A stretch of 64,000 nt of DNA from Pedobacter soli (GTDB lineage: Bacteria > Bacteroidota > Bacteroidia > Sphingobacteriales > Sphingobacteriaceae): assembly GCF_900101435.1 (NCBI RefSeq), contig NZ_FMZH01000001.1:496001-560000 (forward strand). Reading direction: 5' to 3'. The notes below the pieces were generated by a model, which did not search any database, was not told the DNA's origin, and saw only the letters and a program-made list of their open reading frames with translations. A program made the translations under genes and the position numbers. Positions 18,962-27,908 of this stretch are shown piece after piece (within the stretch, counting starts at the first letter, position 1; the number at the start of each line of letters is the position of its first letter).

Positions 18962-20995
18962 TTATTTTTTTGAAGTTATTTTGAAAATCACTGCATCTTT
19001 TGTGGGCAGATTAATGATCTGGTTATGCTGAAAGGGAGATTCAGTTTGATTGATGAGGTTTAAGGCCTCATATTTTTCACTGTTTTTTAGTCCGAGTCGT
19101 GAAAAATCAAGTTTAAGATTTTGTTCGGCACCACTGTAATTAAAAGCAGCAAGATAGGTCACCTCACCTACCTGCTTTACAAAGAGTGGCGAAGCCGATT
19201 TGCCTCTGTTACCTTCTACCGGGACAAAAGCTTTTCCATCCTTTAAAATTTTAAGAATTTCGGTATTGCTCAATAACCTTTTTGCAGTGTTTATCCATTT
19301 ACCCTGGCTTGAAAAATCGTCGCCTGTAATGCAGGCGCCGGTAACAATAGCAGATAAAAAGCGAGCCCTGTTTTCGGCATCTGATTGATCACCAAACACC
19401 ACATGGTCTGCATCGATAAAATCGTACAAATGTGTTTGCCACCAACCATTGCTCACACCATTTAAAGTATATTCGGTATCGTGTATCGATTTAAAGGCAT
19501 CGCAGGCAATGCGGCGCATGTGTACGTAACGGCCAGAAGCCAAACTTGGCGAAATGGCTGCATAAACCAACATTTTGTTATCGAGTTGTTTGAGCAGAAA
19601 TTCCATCCCTGACCGGTAAGCCTGCATACCCGTTTTAATTTTAGGGTCGTAAAAATGATCAGATTCAATTGCAGCATGACCTAAAAAGTCGATCTTAATC
19701 ATTTCGAAACCGCATGCTTTAAACTGGTTAATTACTGCGGCTATTCTTTGCCGGGTACCCGGATGTGTTGGGTCTAAGGCCCTGGCGCCATCAATATCAT
19801 GGTAACCAGTACCAACTTTCGTCCACATTTCGCCAAAAGTATAATCGCTACCCTCGGCTTTACGGTTGCCCCCACCTGCAAAACCCCAATCAACAAAAGG
19901 CGCCCAGTATATTCCAGGTTTTAAGCCTTTTGATTTGGCGTGATCGGCAAAGGCTTTGAGTTTGGCATAATCGCCGGTTAAACCTCCCTTGAGCAAATTA
20001 TCCCAATAGGAATCGAGATCGATATAAGCCACGCCCGCACTCCTGAAAGCCTTGAGGCTATCGGCAAAAAAATCGACGACCTGATTGGCTTTTTCGAGTG
20101 TAACTTTCTCCTGCATGGCTCCCCAGCTGTTCCAGCCTACCGGGGTTGGGTTTTTCCATTTAAAAATAATTGGTGGCTCGGCCAAACGGTTGGCTTTGGC
20201 ATAGCTTTCCATTCCTGAGCGCCAATCAACAAAGTTTCCAAAAAATATACGGGCAGCGCTTATTAGATCGCCTTTCAGGTAGCCGTGGGCAATTTTATCG
20301 CGGGTAATACTTTCGTTGGTATAACCGCAAATGGCCTCAACAGTTGTTTGCTGCTGACTATTCATCGCAGTCAGTATTCCGGTTTTCCAGTCGCTGTGTT
20401 CAATAGAACCGATTACATAGCCCTTTCGCGATGCATTCTGGTATAAAGCAGTAACCTCGGCACTTGGGTTGCTCACACCGGCTTTTAAAGGCACAGCATT
20501 GTACGAAATAAAGGTATCGTTATCAAAAGGCACGAATAAACTACTGGCATCTTTTTTTAGCTGGCTATCCATCAAGACACCTTTTAAAGGCACCATTTTA
20601 TTGGACTCCAGATTGTTCCCCGCCAGGCTTACCGAAATAAAAAAGTAATCGCGGTTGGTGTAGGTATAAATGATTTGCCTCATGTTGGGCAAGCCATTTT
20701 GTTTTAATAAGAAGGTATGCTTAATGCCCTGGCCAAAAGCATCTTTTATTGCATTTTTTGTATAGGTAATTTGTCTGTAGTTTTTAGAACTGAAGCTACT
20801 GTTTTGATTAGCTGCTTCCGAAAACCCACCAGCGAGCAATAAAACCTTGCCGTTAAAAACATCGAATGTTCCTTTTTGGAGATTATAATCTATTTTTCCG
20901 TTCTTACCATAAGGAATAACAGTAGCCGACACTTGCCCCAGAACAACCAACAGCAATAACAATAAAGAAGTACTGAGTCTGAATAAAGTACGCAT
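18962..20995 (-). CDS. Clan GH-D glycosidase (GH27/GH36-like)
   Basis: 677 residues with a strong signal peptide (LLLLLLVVLGQVSA). An N-terminal beta domain (~25-260) is followed by a barrel with PTPVGWNSWGAM (284-294), AYIDLDSYW, KPGIYWAPFVDWG and FEMIKIDFLGH, where Asp436 is the likely nucleophile (compare KWD or KYD in GH36/GH27). The acid/base is probably the Asp in ACDAF or nearby, but this is not certain. Most likely an alpha-galactosidase or alpha-N-acetylgalactosaminidase; an isomaltodextranase-type activity is possible. It is 13 bp downstream of the GH95 gene and 31 bp upstream of GH36, so all three are expected in one transcript. Confidence 0.82.
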   Translation of the reverse strand: MRTLFRLSTSLLLLLLVVLGQVSATVIPYGKNGKIDYNLQKGTFDVFNGKVLLLAGGFSEAANQNSSFSSKNYRQITYTKNAIKDAFGQGIKHTFLLKQNGLPNMRQIIYTYTNRDYFFISVSLAGNNLESNKMVPLKGVLMDSQLKKDASSLFVPFDNDTFISYNAVPLKAGVSNPSAEVTALYQNASRKGYVIGSIEHSDWKTGILTAMNSQQQTTVEAICGYTNESITRDKIAHGYLKGDLISAARIFFGNFVDWRSGMESYAKANRLAEPPIIFKWKNPTPVGWNSWGAMQEKVTLEKANQVVDFFADSLKAFRSAGVAYIDLDSYWDNLLKGGLTGDYAKLKAFADHAKSKGLKPGIYWAPFVDWGFAGGGNRKAEGSDYTFGEMWTKVGTGYHDIDGARALDPTHPGTRQRIAAVINQFKACGFEMIKIDFLGHAAIESDHFYDPKIKTGMQAYRSGMEFLLKQLDNKMLVYAAISPSLASGRYVHMRRIACDAFKSIHDTEYTLNGVSNGWWQTHLYDFIDADHVVFGDQSDAENRARFLSAIVTGACITGDDFSSQGKWINTAKRLLSNTEILKILKDGKAFVPVEGNRGKSASPLFVKQVGEVTYLAAFNYSGAEQNLKLDFSRLGLKNSEKYEALNLINQTESPFQHNQIINLPTKDAVIFKITSKK

Positions 20996-21008
20996 AATTC
21001 TGTTTAAG

Positions 21009-23342
21009 TTATAGTTTGGTTGAGGTTATGGTGCTCAAGATACCGTTTATTTTAAGTTTTACCTGCTGTGGTTTTGGCGAAGCAATACGGTAATGAATAA
21101 TTTTACCAGCTTTCCAGCTCATATCAACCGTAAAGTTACCGCGGGCTTTCAGGCCTTTAATCTCGCCAAAGGCTTTCCAGGCATCGGGTATAGCGGGTAG
21201 TAATTCGATAAAACCATCGTGACTTTGAATGAGCATTTCGGCAATTCCAGCCGCAGCACCAAAATTTCCATCAATCTGGAAAGGTGGCCCCGCCGATAAC
21301 ATATTGGGATAAACCCCACCGCCGGCACCGTAGTTAATATCGGTACGCATGGTAGGTTTTAAAATTTCCCTTAAAAGTTTAAAAGCCCTGTTTCCATCCA
21401 ATAAGCGTGCCCAGAACAACTGTTTATAAGCAATTGACCAGCTTGGCCCGTCATCGCCCCTTACCTCCAAAGTTTTCTTTGCGGCTTCTGCCAGAGCCGG
21501 CGTAGTAACCGGTGTAATTAATCCGGCGGGATAAACCCCATACAAATGCGAAATGTGGCGGTGCTGCTGATCGGTTTCCTTATAATCTTCGAGCCATTCC
21601 TGTATGCGGCCATCTTTACTGATGATGCCAACCGGAGGAATCGATTTTAATTTTTCCTGTAACGAAGCAATGAATGCAGCATCGGTTTTAAGTAACCTGG
21701 CTGCAGTAATTACATGGTTAAAAAGCTCGCGTACTATCTGGTTATCAATAGTAGGCCCCATCGAAATACTGGCTGTTTTTCCATTAGGTAAATAAAAAGT
21801 ATTTTCGGGCGAAACAGATGGCGAAGTAACCAGCCAGCCTGTTTTGGGATCTTTAACCAATGCACTTTTATAAAATTCGGCCGAACCTTTTAGTACTGGA
21901 TAAATGCTTTTGAGGTAATTTAAATCCCGACTGAAAGCGAAGTGATCCCAAAGGTTACTGCATAACCATCCCGAACCTGCATTTGCCGCACCCCATGAGG
22001 CACTCTCGCCGGGTTCGGTAAATCCCCATACATTGGTAATTACATGGGCAATCCAGCCATTAGCATTGTAATAGGCCTTTGCTGTTTTTGCACCCGGAAC
22101 CGTTAAACTGCGAACCAGTTCTGCCAGCGGCAGGTTTAACTCAGAAAGATTGGCCTGTTCAATGCCGAAATGATTCATCTGCACGTTCACATCCAGGTGG
22201 TAATCGCCATTCCAGGGTGTATTGATCTGATTGGCCCATAAGCCTTGCAAATTGGGAGGCAAAAGCCCTACCCTGGTACTGCTGATGCTTAAATAACGGC
22301 TAAACTGAAAAAACAGGGCGGCAAGCGAAACATCATTTTGGTAATCTTTGTAGAAATGTTCGAGCCTTACGTCAGTAGGTAATTTAGCCGCTTCACCTTC
22401 TCCTAAATTGATTTTTAAGCGGTTAAAAAGTTTTCCGAAATGAGCAGTATGTTTAGCCAACTCGACCGCATAAGCTGTTTTTGTGGCTTGCTGCAAGGAA
22501 TTTTTAATGCGAGCTTCAAAATCAACATGTTTAAAATTGGTTTCTGCAGCAACGTAAACCAAAATTTCGGTAGCATTTTTTACCTGAATGATATTGCCTT
22601 CGGTAATTACAGCGCCATCTTTAACAGCAGTGCTAACCCGACTCTGGTATTTCATACCTTTGCCATCGGTACCGTTATCCAGCTGACCAAACATGAGCAG
22701 ATCTTTACCATCGGTAGCCAGTGTTGCTTTTTCTGGTCTGCTGATAGAAATCCTGCAATTCAGCTTTCCAGGCTGACTTGCTGTAAGCCGAATTACATTC
22801 ACATCGTTATTAAAACTGCAAAAATATTCTCTTTTATATTTTACGCCTTCGAGGGTAAATTCGGTTGTGGCTACAGCCCTATCCAACGATAAAGTTCTTT
22901 TGTAAACCTCGGGTTTTGCGGCTTTTATTCCAGGATACTCATAATCCAGCTGTAAATTACCGAGGGTTTGATATTTCCCCCAGGTAGCACCGCCAGAACC
23001 TGGCCCCTTGCAAACAAAATCGCGGTTTACCAGATCCTGCGCTTCATCATTTTTGCCTTCCAATATCAGTTGCCTGATTTTGGGCAGACTTTTGTAAGCT
23101 TCGTAATTGTTGGCATCCTGCTTGCCACCACTCCATAAAGTAATGTCGTTCAGTACAATCTGCTCCCTTGTTATTCCCCCATCAGGCGTCATGCCCAGTT
23201 TCCCATTACCCAGAGGCAATGTTTCTTCCCAAACTTTGGCGGGTTTATCGTACCAAAGGTTTAGGGGCTTTTGTTGGGCTGTGGCATTTTTACTGATGAA
23301 AAGCGATAGGCACGCAATTACAGTAAGTTGTTTTAAAAACAT
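21009..23342 (-). CDS. GH95 alpha-L-fucosidase (1,2-alpha-L-fucosidase type)
   Basis: 777 residues, signal peptide ending near NATAQ. The N-terminal block LNLWYDKPAKVWEETLPLGN is typical of GH95, followed by a large beta domain and an (alpha/alpha)6 barrel with LLPPNLQGLWANQ, WNGDYHLDVNVQMNH and SPSVSPENTF. Inverting GH95 enzymes remove alpha-1,2-linked fucose, for example from H-type glycans. In the Bifidobacterium enzyme two asparagines in an Asn-x-Asn motif activate the water; here the first is Asp384 and the second Asn386. Whether this changes activity or specificity is open. It is first in the GH95-GHD-GH36 block, 131 bp from the lipoprotein gene, with an inverted repeat between. Confidence 0.93.
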   Translation of the reverse strand: MFLKQLTVIACLSLFISKNATAQQKPLNLWYDKPAKVWEETLPLGNGKLGMTPDGGITREQIVLNDITLWSGGKQDANNYEAYKSLPKIRQLILEGKNDEAQDLVNRDFVCKGPGSGGATWGKYQTLGNLQLDYEYPGIKAAKPEVYKRTLSLDRAVATTEFTLEGVKYKREYFCSFNNDVNVIRLTASQPGKLNCRISISRPEKATLATDGKDLLMFGQLDNGTDGKGMKYQSRVSTAVKDGAVITEGNIIQVKNATEILVYVAAETNFKHVDFEARIKNSLQQATKTAYAVELAKHTAHFGKLFNRLKINLGEGEAAKLPTDVRLEHFYKDYQNDVSLAALFFQFSRYLSISSTRVGLLPPNLQGLWANQINTPWNGDYHLDVNVQMNHFGIEQANLSELNLPLAELVRSLTVPGAKTAKAYYNANGWIAHVITNVWGFTEPGESASWGAANAGSGWLCSNLWDHFAFSRDLNYLKSIYPVLKGSAEFYKSALVKDPKTGWLVTSPSVSPENTFYLPNGKTASISMGPTIDNQIVRELFNHVITAARLLKTDAAFIASLQEKLKSIPPVGIISKDGRIQEWLEDYKETDQQHRHISHLYGVYPAGLITPVTTPALAEAAKKTLEVRGDDGPSWSIAYKQLFWARLLDGNRAFKLLREILKPTMRTDINYGAGGGVYPNMLSAGPPFQIDGNFGAAAGIAEMLIQSHDGFIELLPAIPDAWKAFGEIKGLKARGNFTVDMSWKAGKIIHYRIASPKPQQVKLKINGILSTITSTKL

Positions 23343-23370
23343 AATTTCATTTGTGTGTGTTGTACTCCAT

Positions 23371-23462
23371 AATCGTCATTTCGAGCGGAGTGCAACGAAG
23401 TCGAGAAATCTATCTTGAGGCAGTTCTCTCCACTCCACTGCGTTCCGGTCGAGATGACGGTG
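23371..23462. repeat. GTCAT/GAC inverted repeat element
   Basis: Long imperfect inverted repeat: CGTCATTTCGAGCGGAGTG on the left pairs with CGTTCCGGTCGAGATGACG on the right. It belongs to the same general type as 16619-16691 and separates the lipoprotein gene from GH95. It could attenuate transcription between the two parts of the locus. Confidence 0.7.
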
Positions 23463-23473
23463 CTTTAAAAAGT

Positions 23474-24694
23474 TTACTGCTTGTTCCAGAACCTGATTTC
23501 GCTCATATTGCTATAATTACCATCGCCGGTAGTTACATGCTTAATCCTGATGCGAATATAACGAATCGGTTTGCCTCCATTATCCAGTTCGGATGTAAAA
23601 GCATTCTTACCGTCATCTGTTCTGGTAATATCTTTTAACAACGTCCAACCTTTGCTCGTTGCCTCAGCTGGCCAGCCACTGTTACTGGCTGATAAGGTGG
23701 TAGTTGCATTGGTTAAATCGGCTGTTCCCCATACTTCAAAACGATCTGGATTGTTGCAGCAATCGCGACCGGTTTCTTCTATGCGCGATAAGTTGGTATA
23801 AACCTTACCCAAATCAAACGTAATTACATGAGGCATGCCACTGTTACCCGCACTATGGAAAATATTGGGGTAACCCTGCGGTCCTACGCTGCCATCCCAC
23901 AACTTACTGATGCTGGTTCCCGATTCGTAAGTCTGTGCATCGCCTGTTAAACGTACTTCGCTAAACAACGACCTATCGCATAGCACATAAGTAAAAATTT
24001 TCGGGAAAGTTGAGAAATCAGCAACTGTAAATACATCCAGCGAGCCCTTACCCGGAATGTAAGCTGATTTGTAAAGGATATCCGTTCCGGCTTTATAGTC
24101 AGTTAGTGTAATGGCCGTATCTTTTGGCAATAACGTTTTATCAACCGTAGCTCCGGTAGTATTGGTGTACCGTACAATGGTATTTACATTAATGGTATCG
24201 GGTGTATTAAAATTAAGCTGAACGGAACCATTGCTGTTTACCACATAGGGGTTGGTAGCATTGTAAGGCCGGTTTAACAATCCCGATTGGTAAAGCGGAC
24301 CAAATACCCGTACATTTCTGGCCTCAATGGGGATAGATCTGTGTCCTTGTGCATCATAAGAATAAACCGTAAAGGTATAGGTATATTCTTTCAAGTTCGG
24401 AATGGTTACTTTAACGGTATCGAGCGGGTTATGTGTAGTTGAATTCACCACCACCGAATCGCCATTGTTGTTCCAGTACACCACATATTTACTTACGCTT
24501 GGATCGGGACTGGGGTTCCACCAGAGTGCTGTCCTCAGGTTGCCCGGTTTGGTAATAATGTTGGCCACACGACCGGGATAGATCATTTCTCCGTCCTTTA
24601 AAAATTCTTTAAAAGCAAGATCATCTTTGGTACAGCTGATGATTACGGTTACCAGCAGCAGTAACAAAGCGCTTATTTTATATATACTTTTCAT
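23474..24694 (-). CDS. DUF4998/discoidin-like surface lipoprotein
   Basis: 406 residues with lipobox IISC (Cys21). The region ~30-130 (GRVANIITKPGNLRTALWWN ... YVVYWNNNGDS) matches DUF4998, a fibronectin-type domain common behind SusD genes. The C-terminal ~150 residues (EETGRDCCNNPDRFEVWG ... IRYIRIRIKH) look like an F5/8 type C (discoidin) carbohydrate-binding fold. It probably helps SusD capture glycans at the cell surface, like SusE/SusF. It lies 34 bp downstream of a related lipoprotein gene and shares its operon. The ligand is unknown. Confidence 0.85.
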   Translation of the reverse strand: MKSIYKISALLLLLVTVIISCTKDDLAFKEFLKDGEMIYPGRVANIITKPGNLRTALWWNPSPDPSVSKYVVYWNNNGDSVVVNSTTHNPLDTVKVTIPNLKEYTYTFTVYSYDAQGHRSIPIEARNVRVFGPLYQSGLLNRPYNATNPYVVNSNGSVQLNFNTPDTINVNTIVRYTNTTGATVDKTLLPKDTAITLTDYKAGTDILYKSAYIPGKGSLDVFTVADFSTFPKIFTYVLCDRSLFSEVRLTGDAQTYESGTSISKLWDGSVGPQGYPNIFHSAGNSGMPHVITFDLGKVYTNLSRIEETGRDCCNNPDRFEVWGTADLTNATTTLSASNSGWPAEATSKGWTLLKDITRTDDGKNAFTSELDNGGKPIRYIRIRIKHVTTGDGNYSNMSEIRFWNKQ

Positions 24695-24728
24695 ATCTGA
24701 AAATTTATCATCTGTTGTTAATCAATAA

Positions 24729-25961
24729 CTATCTCGGATCGCCGTAAAAGGCCATTTCCATGGCGTGTGCAAAGGTACCGCTAGACCAGGTTGTGCTTAC
24801 CGATAAGCGGATATAGCGCACTTTAGGGTTGGTTAGCGGGAAATTGAAACTTACACCAGCTTTTACAAAATCATTATCGGCGGTGGTATGGGCTACCGGA
24901 GTAGCGCCAGATGGCGGATTAGGATAATTGTAATTGCCCATGTTAATCCAGTCACCAATTACAGTACCTTCAGGTGCCGATAAAGGCAATTGTGCATCAC
25001 GTGGAGCGGCTACATCAGAACCCCAGACCGAGAACACCTTTGGATTGCCATGGCCAAAAGCAAATTTATCGCCTCCATCGGGTCTCTCCCATAAAATGAA
25101 GCGGCTTAATTTTGCACTTACCCCTAAACCAAAAGTAGCAATGGCAGGCATTGCACCACCTGGCGCGGTGTGCCAGCCGTTAGAGTTACCATCGGTTTTT
25201 CCATCCCAGAGGTAAGGTAAATCCCATCCATAGGCAATCACACCGTCTGATGGTAACCTGTATTGAAAGAATTTCCCCCTATCAAGCAAGGTTTCGAAAA
25301 ACGGGGTAATGGTTTTGTAAGTGGTATCGGAGATGTTTCCAAAATTATCGGTAACATAATAACCAATTTTTTTGGCCACTGGTGCATATCCCCTTACCGA
25401 ATAACTGATTAGATCTGAATTGCCATAGTGCTGATCGATCACATCTGAACTGTTATTGTCGTTTACCGAGAGCAGAATAACGCCCAGATTACTTTTTGCC
25501 GGGTTGGTACCGGTAACTTTAAATCCACCAAAATCTGGTTCGGCATTAATACTTGGTTTGGCCAATAAATACGGTGGCGTATCGGGATTAACCTTTACCA
25601 CAACCGGGTCTGATTTTACCTCTGCCCTGCTTACTGCATACAGGGTAACATCGTAACCTTGTTTTTTAGCAAAACCATCAACCATAATCGAATCAGAATA
25701 ATAACTCGATTTGGTTTCGCGGGTGGTTACACCATTTATTTTGTACTGCGCCAGCACATATAATAGATTTTTAGAATTTGGCAAAGAATAGGTAATGTAA
25801 GCCCCGCCATTAAAATTATCTACTTTAATGTTGGTTACTACTCCGGGCTTGGTCATATCTGAAGAAGCTGGATCGTTGTAACTTTCCATCTTTTTACAGG
25901 CCGAGAGGCTTGCCAGAACAGCTACAGTAAGTACCAGATAAATATGTTTAATATTTTTCAT
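24729..25961 (-). CDS. DUF4959/DUF5126/DUF5000 surface lipoprotein
   Basis: 410 residues, lipobox LSAC (Cys22). Three regions in order: DUF4959-like (~35-125), DUF5126-like (~130-230), and a C-terminal DUF5000/discoidin-like domain (~235-410) with LSRFILWERP and VRYIRLSVSTTW. Proteins of this design follow SusD in many Bacteroidetes glycan loci and are taken to be surface glycan-binding proteins. It ends the distance between SusD (15 bp upstream) and the other discoidin lipoprotein, so SusC-SusD and both binders form one unit. Binding specificity cannot be predicted. Confidence 0.87.
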   Translation of the reverse strand: MKNIKHIYLVLTVAVLASLSACKKMESYNDPASSDMTKPGVVTNIKVDNFNGGAYITYSLPNSKNLLYVLAQYKINGVTTRETKSSYYSDSIMVDGFAKKQGYDVTLYAVSRAEVKSDPVVVKVNPDTPPYLLAKPSINAEPDFGGFKVTGTNPAKSNLGVILLSVNDNNSSDVIDQHYGNSDLISYSVRGYAPVAKKIGYYVTDNFGNISDTTYKTITPFFETLLDRGKFFQYRLPSDGVIAYGWDLPYLWDGKTDGNSNGWHTAPGGAMPAIATFGLGVSAKLSRFILWERPDGGDKFAFGHGNPKVFSVWGSDVAAPRDAQLPLSAPEGTVIGDWINMGNYNYPNPPSGATPVAHTTADNDFVKAGVSFNFPLTNPKVRYIRLSVSTTWSSGTFAHAMEMAFYGDPR

Positions 25962-25976
25962 GTTGTTTAATTTAAA

Positions 25977-27908
25977 CTACCAATAAGGATTTTGAACAAG
26001 GTTTGGATTCACCACCAGATTTGAGCTTCTGATCGGCCACAAGTAATCTTTCAAACCAAAAACCGGAATAAACTGTGTTGTTGGCCGGTAATAGTTTATT
26101 GCATCAGCATTGTTGATGCTCCAGCCCTGAATTGGGTTGCTTAACACTGCCTGCAGTTCTTTCCATCTTCTTAAATCCCAACCGCTCTGGCCTTCAAAAC
26201 ACAACTCAATTCTTCTTTCCTGGTGAATAATCTGTCTCACCCCATCTTTGGTACTATATTTATTTGGGTTTTTCGAAAAGTTTGTCCACGAGGATTGTAC
26301 CCCTTGTAAACCTGCTCTTTGACGTACTTTATCGATATACGTAAACACTTCGGCAGTTGGTCCGTTCACTTCGTTTAAGGCTTCGGCATATAAAAGGTAT
26401 AAACCAGCTAACCGGATTAAAGGCATACGGAATGGCGAAGATTGAAAACCATCATCGTAAACAGAAGCATAGCTTACCAGTTTTTTAGGCCAATAACCGG
26501 TTATGTTCAGCCTGATGTTATCGCTTGGAGCTGCAAAACCACTACCCCTGGCAGAAACATAATATAACGGTGCACTTGGGCTATCCTGAAAGTTACGGCC
26601 GTTACCAAACCAGATTCCTCCATCGAAAGCCATATCGGCATAGAAACGGCTTTCGCGGGCAAAATGCCCTTTAATGGTTTCGTAACCCTGCTGAATGTAG
26701 TAACGGCTGGCATTATCTCCCGCTTTAATGGTGTTGCGCCCTGCATAATCCCAGGTTTTATCTTCTGTAATGGGCACACCGTTTACAGTATAAAAAAGTT
26801 CCTGCGTGCTAATCGGAGCAGCAAAAGTAGAAGGGTTTGAAAAAATGTTCACTGCCGATTTCGCGGTTAACCTTGGCGTTGCAAAACCCTGGTAATTAAA
26901 CTCAGGATTGGAAGCCCAGATAATTTCTGAGTTAAGTTCCCACCTTTCGGCTACTGCATTCTGTACATCCAGTTCTATTTTAAGCGAATCGGATAATTTA
27001 CCCACTGTTGATGGTGCACTGAAAGTATATAGTTTTATGCCTTGAGCTTCGGCAGCAGTAATGGCAATTTTAGCAGCGTCGGCAGCTTTTTTCCATTTCT
27101 GCGCATCATAAGCTGCCGGGAAAAGGCTCACACCATCTTTATCTTTAAAACCTGCATAATCGGGATTACCATTAAACAAGGGACTTGCAGCTGTGGTCAA
27201 AACATCGGCTTTAACCGAAAGCGCAATTACGCTGGTAATACGACCCAATTCTGTAGCCTGGTTGCTGATTACCGCCGGCAAATCTGCCGCTGCTTCATCT
27301 AAAAGTGATACAATGTAATCAACTGTTTCATCAACCGGTACTCTTTTTACACGCACTTCGTCGGTTGAGCTGTTAATGGCCAGATTGGTTTTAACCAAGG
27401 GAATTGGCCCGTACATTTTAAATAAAACGTAATGGTAATAAGCTTTTAAAAATTTGGTTTCCGCAATCCAGCGTTTCTTTTCTGCAGCTCCCAAATCGAT
27501 TGGTTTATCGATGTTTTCGAGCATAATGTTACAAATCCTGATCGAGCGCCAAAGACTGTAACTACCCTCCTGCCCATCCCAGGTATTTAAACCCGGTCTG
27601 GCCGCCGTTTGTGTTCCCCTCAAGAGGTTAAACCCTGTAGGATTAAAACCCTGAAAGTTATCGAGCGAATTTGAATAAATCAACTCTGATGAAGTGGTAA
27701 AACCAGGATTAGTGGCCATATCGTTCATGCGCTGCAAATAAGCGTAGCAAGAATACAGGTAGTTTTCGGCCTCGTTGCGGTTCCTGAAGGCATAATCTAA
27801 TGTGCCAATATCATCGGGAGTTACATCGAGGTATTTTTTACAGGATGCAAAAGTGCAAAGCATTAAAAGGATGCAGCTGTATTTGAAATAAGTTTTTATC
27901 GTTTTCAT
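25977..27908 (-). CDS. SusD/RagB-family glycan-binding lipoprotein
   Basis: 643 residues with lipobox FASC (Cys23) and the typical opening KKYLDVTPDD. Helical TPR-type repeats in the N-terminal half (YLYSCYAYLQRM, FLKAYYHYVLFKMYGPIPLV) and the C-terminal block YLLYAEALNEVNG, IHQERRIELCFEGQSGWDLRRW are classic SusD. It caps the SusC pore from the outside and binds the glycan. Its ATG overlaps the SusC stop (TAATG), as is usual for coupled pairs. It should bind oligosaccharides cut from the glycoprotein substrate of this locus. Confidence 0.96.
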   Translation of the reverse strand: MKTIKTYFKYSCILLMLCTFASCKKYLDVTPDDIGTLDYAFRNRNEAENYLYSCYAYLQRMNDMATNPGFTTSSELIYSNSLDNFQGFNPTGFNLLRGTQTAARPGLNTWDGQEGSYSLWRSIRICNIMLENIDKPIDLGAAEKKRWIAETKFLKAYYHYVLFKMYGPIPLVKTNLAINSSTDEVRVKRVPVDETVDYIVSLLDEAAADLPAVISNQATELGRITSVIALSVKADVLTTAASPLFNGNPDYAGFKDKDGVSLFPAAYDAQKWKKAADAAKIAITAAEAQGIKLYTFSAPSTVGKLSDSLKIELDVQNAVAERWELNSEIIWASNPEFNYQGFATPRLTAKSAVNIFSNPSTFAAPISTQELFYTVNGVPITEDKTWDYAGRNTIKAGDNASRYYIQQGYETIKGHFARESRFYADMAFDGGIWFGNGRNFQDSPSAPLYYVSARGSGFAAPSDNIRLNITGYWPKKLVSYASVYDDGFQSSPFRMPLIRLAGLYLLYAEALNEVNGPTAEVFTYIDKVRQRAGLQGVQSSWTNFSKNPNKYSTKDGVRQIIHQERRIELCFEGQSGWDLRRWKELQAVLSNPIQGWSINNADAINYYRPTTQFIPVFGLKDYLWPIRSSNLVVNPNLVQNPYW

